Both the position numbers and the translations under genes were made by a program. The notes beneath the pieces were generated by a model, which saw only the letters and a list, made by a program, of their open reading frames with translations, was not told where the DNA came from and did no database searches. This document shows positions 1-11,910 of a stretch of DNA of 64,000 bases, one piece after another. How positions within the stretch are numbered: position 1 is the first letter of the stretch; each line of letters begins with the position of its first letter. The stretch comes from Salvator merianae (lineage: Eukaryota; Chordata; Lepidosauria; Squamata; Teiidae): assembly GCA_003586115.2 (NCBI GenBank), contig QVOM02000091.1, positions 940,180 to 1,004,179 on the forward strand. The letters run 5' to 3'.

Positions 1-59
1 TAGTCCTCTGAAAATTAGTTAAGGCTTCCAGGGAGCTGCTATTTATTATTTCAACTCCA

Positions 60-235
60 GGCTCTCATTGTATTTAAATGCCACTTACCAGCACCCAAAG
101 ACACCTGGGCAAACAAGTAAGCCTTTATGTCACATAAATTGTCAACTGTGTCAGTGCCACCTGCCGTTACAGTAGAGAAGGCATTCCACAGCTGGTAGCC
201 ACCACAGACAAAGCCATGCTTTTCAGAGAGGGCCA
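60..235 (-). repeat. L2-type LINE fragment (weak)
   Basis: The stretch reading gaaggcattccacagct, then a gap, ccaccacagacaaagcc, matches the arrangement seen in clearer L2 copies in this window, in antisense. Short and diverged. Confidence 0.35.
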
Positions 236-629
236 TGAGCTATAGATATTCACTACTACAGCACCTCAATCAATCCTGAGGCTACAAGAAGAGCCCCACT
301 CAAACTTTGTCAGGATAATTTCAGGGACAACATTCCTACAGACATCTTTGCTGATCCTAAGTTATTTAGGGGTTCAGAAGGTCATCAATACCGGGAATTC
401 AGAGATAGCAAAGAAGCATATAGAAAAAAATTCAGAGGGACTTTTCAAAGTCAGTTACTGCATTTTATGATCCCAACTGCTGCCCTAGACAACGATTTGG
501 CATGAGGGCCCCCGCTCTGATGGCCAAGGGCTCAGGAGTCCTCTGGGAGTTCTTCCTGTAGCCCACAGAGTTTTGTAGTTCCCTTTCACTCATCATTTCC
601 CTTGAGAAGAGCAAACAGCTGAGAGAGGG

Positions 630-855
630 ATGGCCCTCCTAAAACTATATAGTCCTAACCTGCACCCTAACCTGCCACAGCAGGGCCTGAATGGGGAGAG
701 GAAGCTGTTTACTCAGCCAAAGGCCAGGGTAAACAGGCACGTCTTCACTGATCTTCTGAGCATCTCAGGAGGAAGACTATTCCACAATCTGAGGCCACCA
801 CTGAGAAGGCCCCATACCGGCTTCCTGCCCCGTCAACTACTGAAGATAATTGTAT
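630..855 (-). repeat. L2-type LINE C-terminal fragment
   Basis: Antisense translation gives a damaged version of the AFSVVAPRLWNSLP segment at the end of L2-clade ORF2. The same order of motifs recurs at 5516, 24622, 61854 and 62212. Confidence 0.5.
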
Positions 856-987
856 AACCAGTTACATGGGCATGGGTGACTATAGTTCAAGAATGTGCCA
901 TAGGTGACAAATAGCAGCATTCATACCACTGACAATGGCTGTAATCATTAGGAGCTGAAAGATGTCACAATCATTCCACTGGGCACC

Positions 988-1507
988 TCTTTGGGTGTGA
1001 TCAGACGGGCTATTTTGGTTGGCTTCCGGTCGCACGGAAGCTCCAGCATTCATAAAGCTCTTTGAGAAAACCAGCTCTGAGCTTCTCCAAGGCTTCCTGG
1101 GTCAGCTCTTCTGTATTCAGCTTTTCTGTGCTTTTGGGTCACCCTGGGGAGCACCTCAACCAATCAGAGCCTTGCAGGAACCCGTGAACAATAGCACAAG
1201 AAGGGAGGGGGCGAGCGAGCTCTTGCCAGCATGGGGAAACTTTTCAAACTCCCTGCCTTCTGTAGATAAAAAAAAAAAGACACCAGTAGCGAGGCGTGGG
1301 AGAAAGCCCCTTGGATGGGGGACAGTTTGAGCTTCTTTTCTGGATTCTGGACCTTTCCACAATTACCCAGAAGCCAACCAAACTAGCCCGTCTGATCACA
1401 CCCGGAGAGGCGCAGAGGTGGATTTCCCAATGAGGTTTATGAATGCTGCAGCTTTCGTGCGACCAGAAGCCGACCAGAATAGCCCGTCTGATCATACCCA
1501 AAGAGAA
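988..1507. mobile_element. DNA transposon remnant with about 70-bp inverted ends
   Basis: The left end (ctctttgggtgtgatcagac) and the inverted right end (ctctttgggtatgatcagac) match over roughly 70 bases with few mismatches. An extra partial copy of the right end sits inside at about 1367-1410. No transposase is encoded, so the element is non-autonomous. Confidence 0.7.
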
Positions 1508-2174
1508 CAACATGTGCAGTTATCAGACACAAAACACATCTGCGCAAAGCACCAAAGCACCCATGAATGACACTGTTCCCCAAAGTTACTGGGGTGGGGA
1601 ATGCAACAGTTCCATTCTACTCATAAACAAAACATTCCCAGTCTATTTCCCTGGCCGACTGTGAGCTGAAAGAGGAAAGCTTTGACTCCTGTAACACTGG
1701 GTTTTCAAACCAAACAGCCCAACACAAACAGCTATACCATCCAAAGTATCCACCGTTACCCAAACCCCATCAAAGAATATTCCCCAACTCAGCACCGGAA
1801 TAGTTGGATTTTCACCTTTAACAGCAGCAAAGGTTGACGTGTTCCCTTGCTAGTCAAAAGAGAGGACTTTCTCTTCTCACAGAGTCCTAATGTTTCTGTT
1901 CTGGGAGAGACAGAGAACTTTGCCCATCTTTCACCAGCCCGCTGGCTGACATTCCTCCTCGTTTCACACTTATCACTTATCATGAAGCAGCATCTCTCAG
2001 CCCTGAAAACCGGCACCAAGATCAGCGCCAGTTCTTAGAATTTGACTGCTCTGAAAGGCAACTTGCATTGGAGAGATAACAGCCTTCGAAAAACACAACC
2101 GCACAGCAGGTGCCCTGCATAGACTAGGAATACACCATGGAAGCATTCAATTAAAAAAAAAAAAAAAAAAGGGA

Positions 2175-2352
2175 TTTAGAGTGATTCTACACTGGCCAGT
2201 ATACCAGACCAGAAACCATACTAGGAGCCAGTCTTCCCCATGCTGGTGCAGACTTCCTACTGGGTCTCTGTTAGACCGCACCAGTGTGCAGAAGGAACGA
2301 TCCTAATACACGTGCTGGTCCAGTATACTGGCCAGTATAGAATCACTCTAAA
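2175..2352. mobile_element. Miniature inverted-repeat element, 178 bp
   Basis: It begins TTTAGAGTGATTCTA and ends with the inverse. The inverted repeats extend about 38 bases and include the palindromic core ACTGGCCAGT. A run of about 22 A residues precedes it. There is no coding capacity. Confidence 0.8.
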
Positions 2353-2909
2353 GCTTTTTTTCCCTGAATGCTTCCATCCTTAGATATCAGCTTTTCTTTT
2401 TTCTTTTAACACACAGAGAACTAATGTGTTTGCTCACGAGCTGAACAGTGTTTGGGCTATGTCTCCCTCGAGATTTTCTGCTTAGATGATAAACCCCTAG
2501 TTGCTTTAAACAAGCACAACTCAGAATGTCAGAAAAACATAGCCAAGACTTTAACACGATATCACTAGGAATATATAAACCACTACCAACAGATCATTGC
2601 AAAGAATACCGTGATTCCATACATGCTTTACTCAGGTGTTTGAAGACTGGAACAACTGATGACTGCAAAAGATGTTTTTAAGAAATCTGCCACCTACCAT
2701 TGCCACACTATTCATCTTATTATCACCAAGTACTTCTTCCAAGAAAAAGTGCACAAAAAACGTAACTTCCTATATTGGAGTCCCGCAATGCTATTCATTT
2801 TTCCAGGGACAGAACACTACCCATGTTACCTGTCACCTTACAGTACAGGGCAGGATAAAAATAAATATAGATTAGTTTAAAATAAATAAATATATATAAT
2901 TTAAATATG

Positions 2910-3060
2910 CTTTAGATTTTTTTTACATATTTTATCTTTTTTATTGTTGGGTCCCATCCTGGGACCTTTGGATGAAGGGCAGGAGAGAAATTCTTAAATA
3001 AATAAATAATCTGGGCAGGGCGACCCAAAATTCTTAAATTAATAAATAAAATAATCTGGG
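2910..3060 (+). repeat. LINE 3' tail (L2-type) with ATAA repeats
   Basis: The tract gggacctttggatgaagggc followed by aggagagaaattcttaaataaataaa has the arrangement of the L2 3' UTR ends at 18310 and 21395. Beyond it, 3060-3730 is AT-rich and shows no gene; 3480-3600 has long A and T runs. Confidence 0.5.
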
Positions 3061-3729
3061 CGGAGGAACCCAAAAGACCCAAAAGGCAGTTTTCTAAAGC
3101 TCCTACTTATCAAGCATTTCCCCCTATGAATTTTTTGTAAGTACTGTATGGACTGTTTCACAATATTGTTTGCCAGTATGGTCTTTAGAAAATCCAGTTC
3201 TGGTGGCAGCAAAAATTGTTCACCTCGGACTTAAAAGGCATAATCTTGTGCACTTCAGCACATGATAATACATACATTCAAATATACAGGTGGAAGGCCG
3301 TCTACCGTGTCATATAAGCCATACAGAAAAGCAAGTGGTTTCATCGGAACCAGAATTTGCAAACAGTCCAACTAAAGTTATCTTTGGAATGCAATGCTTA
3401 GCCCAGGAAAATGTGACTTTAGCCATGTGCAGAGTACCTTTCTCTCACTAGAGTATTTTCATTAATCATTAATTTACTTTAATTTACCATTAAAAATTTT
3501 TTTAAATTAATTTTTACAACCAGATACATATCACACAAACAACAACAAAAAAACATACACCATAATAACTTTACCTCAAAAACCTCTTATAAATTACTAT
3601 AACCCCACCATCCACCTCTCCCCCCCTTTAGCGCCAATTTTTCATATTTGTGAACAGTGGAGAAATTACCTCCATTTCCTTATGTCATTAATTTATTGCA
3701 TTTTTTTTTTTAAAGGCTTATTTATGGGA

Positions 3730-4850
3730 AGGTAAGACACGCGCTTTTGTTTTTATTGGAGCTGCGCGGGGGGCGTCAGGGGTCTTAAGTGGTTTGCACC
3801 TGCCTCCCAGCCTCAGCCACAAGAGCGGCCCTCCGGAATGTGTTTGTTCAAAATGAGAAAGAAAGAAAACACGGAGAGTGAAAGACGACCATGGAAAGCG
3901 TAATTCATTTCCTGCAAGAAGCAGGTGCTCCTTCAAGGTCAAAAGTTGCGGGGGAGGAGGGACACACAAATCAATAGGGAAAATAAATAAAGGTGAAAAA
4001 TTAAGCCCACTTCGTTGCACAATAAAGAATGCCAGCTGCATCCCCAGACCTTTCCATCGCGTCCCTCCAAGAAAATAAAAATAAATCTGCAACCAAACCT
4101 ACCAACAAGACTGAGCAACAAGAATGACTCAGGAACAATTCACCTTGCGTGTCCCCCGGGCGGGAGAAGAAACCAGAGCGCGCCGGGTCGGTGTGGCCCC
4201 TATTCGCGCCTCTGCAGGGGTTTTATCTAGGCAGCGCGGCAGCGTTGCCTTCTAGGGCGCGGCCCCGCTGCCACCGCCCAGCAGCGCCCAGCTCGCCAGC
4301 CTCTATTAATAGCCAATAGCCGGCGAGGGGCTGCGGTGCCAACCGGTGCCGCCGTGCACTCTTGGGTTAGAATTACAACCCGCGGGAGCCAAGAAGGGCT
4401 CGCTCGGGCGCAGCAGGCGAGGGGCTGCCGGGCGGAGGGAGCGGGCGAAGGCGGGGCCAGCCGGCGGCTTTTCCGAGGGAAACCCAGGAGATCGGATCGC
4501 CTCTCCACCCCCCCCCCACCACCGGGCATGTCCGGCTCACCTTCCTCCTGCGCCAGACACAACAAGTGCATTTATTGTGCAAAAAATCTCGATTTGAATT
4601 GACTCTGCCAGAGGAGGCGCACAGAACTCCCGTGCGAACGCGTCGCGCAACAGAAATCCAAGCAAGTAGCAAAACCTGTGGGCGCTTCCGTAAAGTTTTG
4701 GGCTGGCAAGGCAGGAGAGGGAGAAGGAGGGCATTTTCATTGCCCCGCACAGGGCAGAGAGAGGGTTCCGAGAGCAGGAGTTCCCGCCACCAGACGCTCC
4801 ACTGGTGGGAATTCGCTGCTCTTCAAGGCACAGGAGCCTTGGTTCCCTTT
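3730..4850. promoter_or_regulatory. Orphan GC-rich, CpG-rich block (promoter-like)
   Basis: The base composition switches from AT-rich surroundings to GC-rich DNA with many CG dinucleotides, GGGCGG-like boxes, two CCAAT-like motifs near 4310 (plus strand) and homopurine and poly-C tracts. This is what an unmethylated vertebrate promoter island looks like. On the minus strand a strong donor (GAGGAAG|GTGAGC) lies at 4540-4541, compatible with a first exon of a gene running left out of the window. No recognisable coding exon was found around it, and open frames here are an expected by-product of high GC. In mammals VWA7 lies on this side of VARS1, but nothing here identifies it. Confidence 0.5.
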
Positions 4851-4933
4851 CGCATGTGGCAATCATGTATGCAGCGGATCCCTCAGCTGCCCGCATTCCC
4901 GGCAAGTTCGACTCTTAAGCAAATCTCAACTCA

Positions 4934-5140
4934 GGCTGCATCTACACACAATAAAAAAGTGACTTGAAAGCTGCTTAGAGGTAGTAACACCCGCACACGA
5001 GTGCCTAATAATCCACATTAAAGACCAGAAAATGCATTTTAAAGGCCTGTAATATGGGTTAGAGGTGGGACGAGAACACTAATGTACACATGCTACCATA
5101 TCTAAGCTGCTTTCAAACCACTTTTTTTTTCATGTAAGCC
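4934..5140. mobile_element. Miniature element with ggctgcatctacac ends
   Basis: The left end ggctgcatctacacac and a degraded inverse at the right (gtaagcc) resemble the elements at 6163 and 50125, sharing the internal segment ending in gaaaatgcattttaaaggcctg. Confidence 0.45.
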
Positions 5141-5364
5141 TGAATTTGGCGGGACTGGCTTTGAAGTGTCTATAGGTTGGTTCGAGGCAGAGAGCAAAGC
5201 TGGTGGAGAGGGGGGAGTGCTGGCAATCCACCTTCCCACTAGCACAAACCATTCACAGGGAGAAAAGAGGGGTGGGGTGGGGATTTACCATTTCAGGTTG
5301 GGAGTCCTCTGTCTTTAATGGATATTTTTGCTGAGTCATAGTCATGGCTAACTCCTGGTTTGAT

Positions 5365-5815
5365 TGTTTGTTTATTTATTTATTTGCATTTTTACCCCAC
5401 CCTGTACCTGAAGGTCTCAGGGCGGGTTACAACAATTAAAACAAAACAAAACAAAAACTCATAAAAGGCATGCAATAAAACAGTAGCCTGAAAGTAGGGA
5501 GGGAAAGCTGTACCTTTAGGCAAAGGTAAATAGGTGCGTCTTTATTGCTCTCCTAAAGCTGTAAAGTGAGGAAGCTTGACGCACCTCAGGGGCGAGAGTG
5601 TTCCACAGTCTGGGGGCCACCACTGAAAAGGCCCTGTCCCGGGTGCCCACCCCTTTAGCTGTTGAAGGTGGTGGTAGAACCAGGCGGGCCTCATCTGTAG
5701 ATCTTAAGGTACTGGCAGGCTGGTATGGGAGAAGACGCTCCTTTAGGTATTTGGGGCCCAAGCCATTTAGGGTCTTATAGGTTAAGGTTAACACCTTGAA
5801 TTGGGCTCAGTAGCA
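5365..5815 (-). repeat. L2-type LINE 3' end with intact C-terminal frame
   Basis: On the minus strand, bases 5794-5516 encode 92 residues including YKTLNGLGPKYLKERLLPYQ and AFSVVAPRLWNTLAPE, the recognised C-terminus of L2-clade ORF2, followed by the 3' UTR with TTTATT repeats. No stop interrupts this part, so it is among the youngest L2 pieces here. Confidence 0.75.
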
Positions 5816-5817
5816 AA

Positions 5818-5968
5818 TTGGTTGACTGCATGGGCACCTCTGTGCAGTTTTCTTGGCAGAGCTACAGAAGTGGTTTGCATTGCCTACTTCCAGGGAGAGG
5901 CTGGGGATTGAACTAGCGACCTCCTGCTTTCTAGGCACTTTGTTCTACGACTGAGCTACAAGCACTCC
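5818..5968 (-). repeat. tRNA-derived SINE (antisense)
   Basis: Read on the minus strand it has a pol III A box (tgtagctcagtcgtag) and B box (agttcaatcc) about 40 bases apart, then a gagaggctg-type body. The same element is tandemly amplified at 30824-31255. Confidence 0.7.
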
Positions 5969-6084
5969 ATAGATTACAGGAAATTTCAGCATAGGTTGCT
6001 TATATTAGAAGCAATGTCTGCTGAAGTACACTATTTTTATTCAACACATTGCTTTAGGCAGTTCATTTTGAACATCGTTAAATA

Positions 6085-6160
6085 TTGGTTTTATTGTAAC
6101 CTGCCCTAAGACCTAAGTATAGGGCGGGATATAAATATAAATAAAAAATAAAATAATGAA
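6085..6160 (+). repeat. LINE 3' tail
   Basis: The segment cctgccctaagacctaagta, then gggcgggatataaatataaataaa, is the L2-type 3' end in sense orientation. Confidence 0.5.
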
Positions 6161-6162
6161 TT

Positions 6163-6403
6163 GCATCCACACACATAAAAAAAGCAGAAAGGTGATTTTG
6201 AAGTGGTCCCCTATGGCCACTTGCAATCCCATTGCCCCTTCTGATCCCCCTTAAAACCCAGAAAATGCACTGCAGATATGCATTTTCTGGCCTTTAATGC
6301 GGATCAGAGATGGGATGGGAACCTTAGTGTGGGGAAGTGACCACCTCTATGCTGGTTTTAAAATGGCCTTTTTTAAAAAAAAACACCTGTGTGTGGATGC
6401 AGC
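6163..6403. mobile_element. Miniature inverted-repeat element
   Basis: The left end gcatccacacacataaaaaa pairs with the right end ending in tgtgtgtggatgc. The middle holds the mirrored motif gaaaatgcactgcagatatgcattttc. Confidence 0.6.
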
Positions 6404-6444
6404 CTCAACCTGGGAATTCTGCCCTTGACTCCATATCACACTCA

Positions 6445-6695
6445 GTACCAAAAAGCACCTTGGAGACAATTTCAGGTGGGATCATTCACGAACCAGTCTG
6501 CCCCTCCCTCTCCCACAAACATTCTAATCTGACCCTCCCCCTCTCATGAACATTCAGGTCTGCCCCTCCCCCTTTCATGAACATTCTAGGCTAAAAAAGG
6601 TGGGTTGCAGATGGAAGGAGAACACGAGTGCCAAACCCTAGGGTCTCTAAAGTGCTTTTGAGCCATGTCTTTGGCTATGTGCGAACACATAAGAT
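6445..6695. mobile_element. Harbinger-like miniature element with internal direct repeats
   Basis: It shares the body of the copy at 15343, including three direct units built on tctgcccctccccctctcat with a catgaacattct tail. Ends are diverged in this copy. Confidence 0.5.
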
Positions 6696-7226
6696 GCAAA
6701 TAATCCAGTTCAGAGCCCCCAGTCCCCCAAGTCCTGTTATTCATAAGTGATACTGAACGTCTGACGTGTTTGCTGGCGGGGAACACTGCATTTCTCCCTC
6801 CTGAAAAATCTTCCCCTGGACTTCAGTTGCTGGGTTGAGGACGAGGCTTGGTTTCAGGGGTTGCTGACCAAAGTCCTGGCCTGTTCGCCAGAGTGAAGCG
6901 GTTTACCTCAGAAGACAAAAGCCTGGGAGTCTGAGAAACCAGCAGGTGCTCCATTCCCAGACGTTTCTGCTTAAGCCCCTGCCAGCTGATTCTCTTTGTG
7001 GGAGGACAGAACTGTGTGGGCCACCAAAGCTTGTTCTGCATCCTTGAATTGTCCTGCTCAGCCTGGGATGTCCAAGGATGCTTGCCGTGCCCGAGTGCAA
7101 TTATGCTGAGAGGGGGGATGTGTAAATGCTACTCTTTCTCCATACTTTCAGAGCTTCATTTCATAGCACAGATAAAGGAAAGATGGATAGATACTATGTT
7201 TTGTAGATGGCATTATTGAGTCATTA

Positions 7227-7465
7227 GGCTGTGTTTGCATACTGGAAAACAAAACACCTCCAAGACGGCTTGGAGACAGTTCGCAGGTGGAATCATTCAC
7301 AACCCAGTCACAAGCCCTCCCCCTCTCAGGAGCATTCTGGTCTGCCCCTCCCCCTCTCAAGAACCTTATAAGCTAGAAAAGGTGGATTAGAGGTGGGATG
7401 AGAACATAAGGGCCACATGCTACCCTCTGTAAGGCACTTTGGAGCTGCTTTTTTTACATTTGAAC
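7227..7465. mobile_element. Harbinger-like miniature element, right end degraded
   Basis: It starts TTA|ggctgtgtttgcata, has the gcttggagacagttcgcagg block and two of the tctgcccctccccctct units. The right inverted end is not clear. Confidence 0.5.
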
Positions 7466-7594
7466 TCTGCCGTATTTACCTTCCAAATGTGAATGCTGAT
7501 AAATTATTTACATTTTGTATTTGGGCTTTTTGAGTTGTCATATAAAGCAATTACTGCACTCTAGTAAGTGTCAGCCTACTCAGATTCTACACAT

Positions 7595-7955
7595 GTAATT
7601 ACTGTGTTATTATTATTATTTACTGTGTTTATTTCTATTTCTATTATTATCATTATCGCTATTACTACTACTATTCTTATCTAGTCACATTTGTACAGTC
7701 TTCTTATTATGATTCACTGTGCGTTTATTTCTATTATTACTGTCATTATCATTATTATTACTATTATTATTATCTAGTCCTATTTTTACAGTATTATTTC
7801 TATTATTATTATTATTGTCATTATTATCACTATCAGTATTATTACTATTATTATTTTCTAGTCACATTTTACAGTATTATTATTACTGTTATTTCTATTA
7901 TCATTATTATTACCACTATCAGTATTATTTCTGTTATTATTATCTAGTCACATTT
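7595..7955. repeat. AT-rich trinucleotide microsatellite (TTA/TAT)n
   Basis: Long imperfect TTA/TTAC/TTC runs are broken three times by a short unit containing tctagtcacatttgtaca or similar, giving a higher-order repeat of roughly 80-120 bases. The 101-codon open frame across it is an artefact. Confidence 0.85.
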
Positions 7956-8866
7956 GTCAAGGGGCATCCGGTGTGTCTAGTGTGTCAACAAAGCATCTGC
8001 GTGACTGTCAACTTTTGCTTCTAGCTGGCTGTCAGAGTTGCGCATACACATTGCAACTATGTAAGCCTCTTCTGCCAATACATAACCCCTCCATAGCAAG
8101 TCTTATGAAATGTTTCCTTGCTATAACGGATGTAAATTAGGCCCTGAGAGGCTCCAGGCTAGACTGCAAGGATTGCAGAGAAGGTTTGACTCTAGATCTG
8201 TGTTAAGATACGGCCTGTCAGTATGTGGAAATGCCATGGTTCCCACAAACCAAACTCCCAGTTATGGGCAAATATAGCCTGATGGCTTTGTGAGTGCCTT
8301 GGGCAAAGAAAAGGCTAAGAGAGTAAACTAATAGAAAATGTAGAGCGGCACCTCAAAGGTGGTTGGATGGACTACAAGCCAGTTTTCTGGCAGCCCCTGC
8401 AGCCAGCCTGCTCTCCTTTGGATCACACTGGTAAAGCCAAGAGGGAAACTGTGATCCCAGAACACTCAGAATTTCTGTATCTTTCCTGCCTGGGTTCTGT
8501 ACCTGGAGAGGTTACTCCAATTCCTTTACTGCATACAGCAGCAAAACAACATGAGAGGTAGCAGTTACAAGTTATGTGTTCATATCAATTAATGAAGTGC
8601 AATTGCCTGTGATGGTTAGAGGGCCACTGAATCCCACTGGTCAGCTACCGCCAGCTTAAACTGGGCAGCCCCCAGCTAAAAAGATGTGACCCACCCCAGT
8701 GTGCCCACTCCATCAGGGGTCTGGAGCTCAGAACATAGCCTTGACAAGTCGGCTGAACAGTCTGCACCAGGATGATCTCAACAAAAGAAGACAACTTCTC
8801 CGGTTTTGCCCTTAGCTAGCTGGAATTGCACATTCTTTGCAGTAGAAATGCCAACTGAAGGTTTAG

Positions 8867-9376
8867 GCTGGATCCAGACGCCAGCCAAATATAGTGTCAA
8901 CAGGCGATGTTCCAGAAAAAAGCCCTTCTAGAAGGACTGCCTGTTGGCTAGACCGTGCAGGGAACAGCACTGTCTATGTGCTTTTTGGTACACACACTTT
9001 CCGGTATTTCGCTAAAGCAAAATACCCAGAATTGCATGATCATGACCACTGCTCATGCACGGGTGTCCTTCTTTATTCCCGTATATGTGCAGTGGACGTG
9101 CATATCTGGGTATCACAATACCCAGATGTGTGCAACAACACCACCACCATGTATGTGTGGCCCTCTTTTTCAACTCATGTGCATGTGTGTTGGCCAGAAC
9201 AACAATGGCAACTCCATTTCAGAAAAACCTGCCATGAGAGTTTTCCCAAAACAGGATATCATGCATTTTAGGGGGAGATATAGTGTAGCTATGGTGGGGT
9301 TGCCACAGATACATATGGCAGTCCCACCATAGTGGCACCAAAATGGTGCTATACTCCCTCCGTCTGGATGGGGTCT
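8867..9376. mobile_element. Non-autonomous DNA element, family D, copy 1
   Basis: It starts ggctggatccagacgccagc, continues aaatatagtg, and ends in the inverse (cgtctggatggggtc). Further copies are at 11137, 14000 and 15629. About 510 bp; no transposase. Confidence 0.65.
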
Positions 9377-9509
9377 CAGAGCATATTCTCTCCCTTCAAC
9401 TTCTAACTTCATCAAGCCTTGCAAACATCTTAAGTGTCTGTGCCCGAACACTCTTCAGTTCTATGGAGACTAAGGATTAGCTTTACATGAACTTAGAACC
9501 AGGACCTGT

Positions 9510-9780
9510 TTGCATTTTATGCTAGTGCACTCGCACTAATGCACTGCTTTCACATCACGTGGAGATCTTGGCAATTGGGAGTAGACTACAGTTGCTCCTG
9601 ATCTGTACTTGCTGTGGAGCTCAATGCAGTCTGTGCAGTCATGCTACGTTCCTGGTCATCATGGCAGTAGCCAGAAGTTTCCTGGTCGCTGTAAGGGTGC
9701 AGGCTGCCAGTATTCGCACTACGAATGCCGGTTGCCTGCTGCTGGTATGGTCTAAGGCCTTGAAGTACAAATGGCTTTTG
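9510..9780. mobile_element. Possible inverted-repeat element fragment (family E)
   Basis: The segment gacctgtttgcattttatgc and the downstream gccagtattcgcactacgaatgccgg share motifs with 38050-38400. Borders are uncertain. Confidence 0.35.
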
Positions 9781-11012
9781 TGATATGAGATCTGTTCAAA
9801 AGTGCAAAAAGCTCCCCTATTATCAGGAATTTCCCACTTCTGTGGTCCTACTTGGAGACTTCAGTGCTCAAATGGCTTTAGACTGCAATTCATGGCAGTC
9901 TTGTATTGGTTGTATTGCTTGTATTGGTTACTTTGGCTTAGGAAAAATGAATGAAACTGGGCAGAGGCTTTGCCCATATCAGCCTTTGCTTTACAATTAT
10001 GTTTTTTGCTCCCAAGCTACACCATAAGGTGTTACAGAAGCATCCTAGGTCTCATTATTAGTTCCAGCTGAAGCTTATCATCACAAGAATACAATCCTTG
10101 ATTTGTGTCTCCATTACCACAGTGCAGACCTGGACAGCAACCACTCCTTACTACCACAGTACACGCTGCGACAGCAACCACTCCCTGATCAGCAGCAAAA
10201 TTGTGCCCAAGTCATAAATGAAGTCATCTTTCTAAGCTGAAAGCTGAACATCGCTAAAACAGCAATTCCTTATAAGTGTGAGCCCTTTGCCAATTCCATC
10301 TGGCAAGCCCTCCAGTACTACCCTCATAATAATGCTGAAGTGAGCTGGACGTACATCTGCAGTGTGATCTGACACATGGCCAGGGATCCTTTGAATAGAG
10401 GGGGGACACTATCCGGATTGGTTTGAGGCTAACATTGCAGAGTTGGAGCCTGTCACTGAGGCTAAATGCACAGCTCTGGTGAACTATAAGGGGAATCCAT
10501 CAGAAGAAGATCTAACAGCACTTAGAAATGCTTTCAGTGTCACCAAATGAACTGCAAGGCAATGTACAAGTAATTGCTGGATGAAACTGTCCCAGAATAT
10601 TTAGCTGTCAACTGATTGTGGCAATGCCCAAGGCTTGTTTGATGATATAAAGAAGGCGGTTGCATCCATTACAACAAAACCATCTCATTGAAGTCATTCA
10701 TGGCCACCATCATTACAGACAGTTGGAAACAGAGGCTTAATATTACCAAGACCTCTACATGCAGGATAATTCCATTGCTGATGCGTGTTTGCAAACATCA
10801 AGAGCCTGCTTGTAACAGAAGAACTTGATGTGCCATCTTCTTTAGATGAAGTAAGCAAGACAATAGACTCCCTAACTAGTGGGAAAGCCCTGGGGATAGA
10901 TAGCATCTCATCTGAAGTCATCAGTGTGGGCAACCACACTGCCTTTCTCCATTACCTTCACAAGCTTCTATGTCAGTACTGGGAAGAAGGACCTGTGCCT
11001 CAGGAGCTTAAC

Positions 11013-11136
11013 ATAAAGACATAAGAGAAGTCCTACTGGATCAGGTCACAGCCCATCCAGTCCAGCATCCCATCTTGCACAGTGATCCAGTATTTGCTTC
11101 TGGGCATTCTGAAGCATGATCCATGATGCCAACTTT
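11013..11136 (-). repeat. Interspersed repeat family F, antisense fragment, inside the LINE
   Basis: The sequence gacataagagaagtcctact then ggatcaggtcacagcccatccagtccagcat is the reverse complement of the end of the family F copies at 19968, 23945, 50936 and 56524. Confidence 0.6.
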
Positions 11137-11560
11137 GGCCAACTCCAGATGTCAGCCAAATATCACACAAACAGGTGATATTTTGGAGAAAAGCCCCTCC
11201 AGAATAATTGCCTGTTGAGCAGACAGCATGGGACTGGCACTGCCTGTGAGTAATATAATGATGCACACATCCAGGTATTTCAACAGCGCATGATCGCCGC
11301 CACCACACATGCACAGCTATCCTTTTCGGGGGGGGCCATACGCATGGGGGCCATGACAAAGATGGCCGCTCTGTCCACATGGTAAGCTGTAGTGCTATTT
11401 TGGGAAAACCTGTGACCAGAGTCAGTTTTTCCCAAAATAGGTTATTGCCTGATTTAGTGGGAATATAGCATGGCTATGGTGTGGTTGCCACAGGTATGTG
11501 TGGCAATTCCACCGTAGCACAAACATAATTGTGCTATATATCGCCTGTCTGGACGGGTCC
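11137..11560. mobile_element. Family D element, copy 2
   Basis: The left end ggccaactccagatgtcagc and the right end cgcctgtctggacgggtcc match copies 1, 3 and 4. It sits directly beside the family F fragment inside the LINE. Confidence 0.65.
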
Positions 11561-11641
11561 ATTTTCACATTGTATTGAGAACAGCTACAACAACTATAAT
11601 TTCCCTCGTGAACACTGTTGAAGACCTGAGTGGTTCTGAAC

Positions 11642-11910
11642 CAGTGGCGTAACCAAATTTTTGCCGCCCGGGGCCACGTGGTGGCAAGAGGAGCATGAGT
11701 GAGGGCACCCTGCCCTGCAGCTTCCTACCCCTGCTGCCACCCCAGTGACTGCCAGTCGACCGGGTGCTGCACCACGCTCTCCTTCTCGCTTGTGCTCCTG
11801 CAAAACTTTGCGCACCGGGCGGGCAGAGAAGGCCCTGGCTGGATGTCCGCCCGGGATGACATGCCGCCCAGGGCGGACCGCCCCCCTCGCCCCCCTTTCC
11901 TACGCCACTG
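11642..11910. mobile_element. hAT-type non-autonomous element with perfect 8-bp target duplication
   Basis: The element begins CAGTGGCGTAA and ends TACGCCACTG. The flanks 11634-11641 and 11911-11918 are both ttctgaac. It is GC-rich (269 bp) inside an AT-richer dead LINE. CAG..CTG ends and 8-bp duplications are the recognised mark of hAT transposition. Confidence 0.9.

Noticed and set aside
4227..4967. Several open frames of 83-133 codons on both strands in the GC-rich block
   Set aside because: High GC reduces stop codons. The frames overlap on both strands, show no known domain and have arginine/proline-rich composition expected from CpG-rich DNA.
5818..5968. Possible tRNA gene (A and B boxes)
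   Set aside because: No cloverleaf with paired acceptor stem could be drawn, and the sequence recurs as a dispersed repeat, so it is a SINE.
7719..8024. 101-codon leucine/tyrosine-rich open frame
   Set aside because: It is the translation of the TTA/TAT microsatellite, with no start context, domain or splice structure.
10785..11024. 79-codon frame as a gene
   Set aside because: The residues match the linker region of a non-LTR retrotransposon and continue into other dead LINE fragments.
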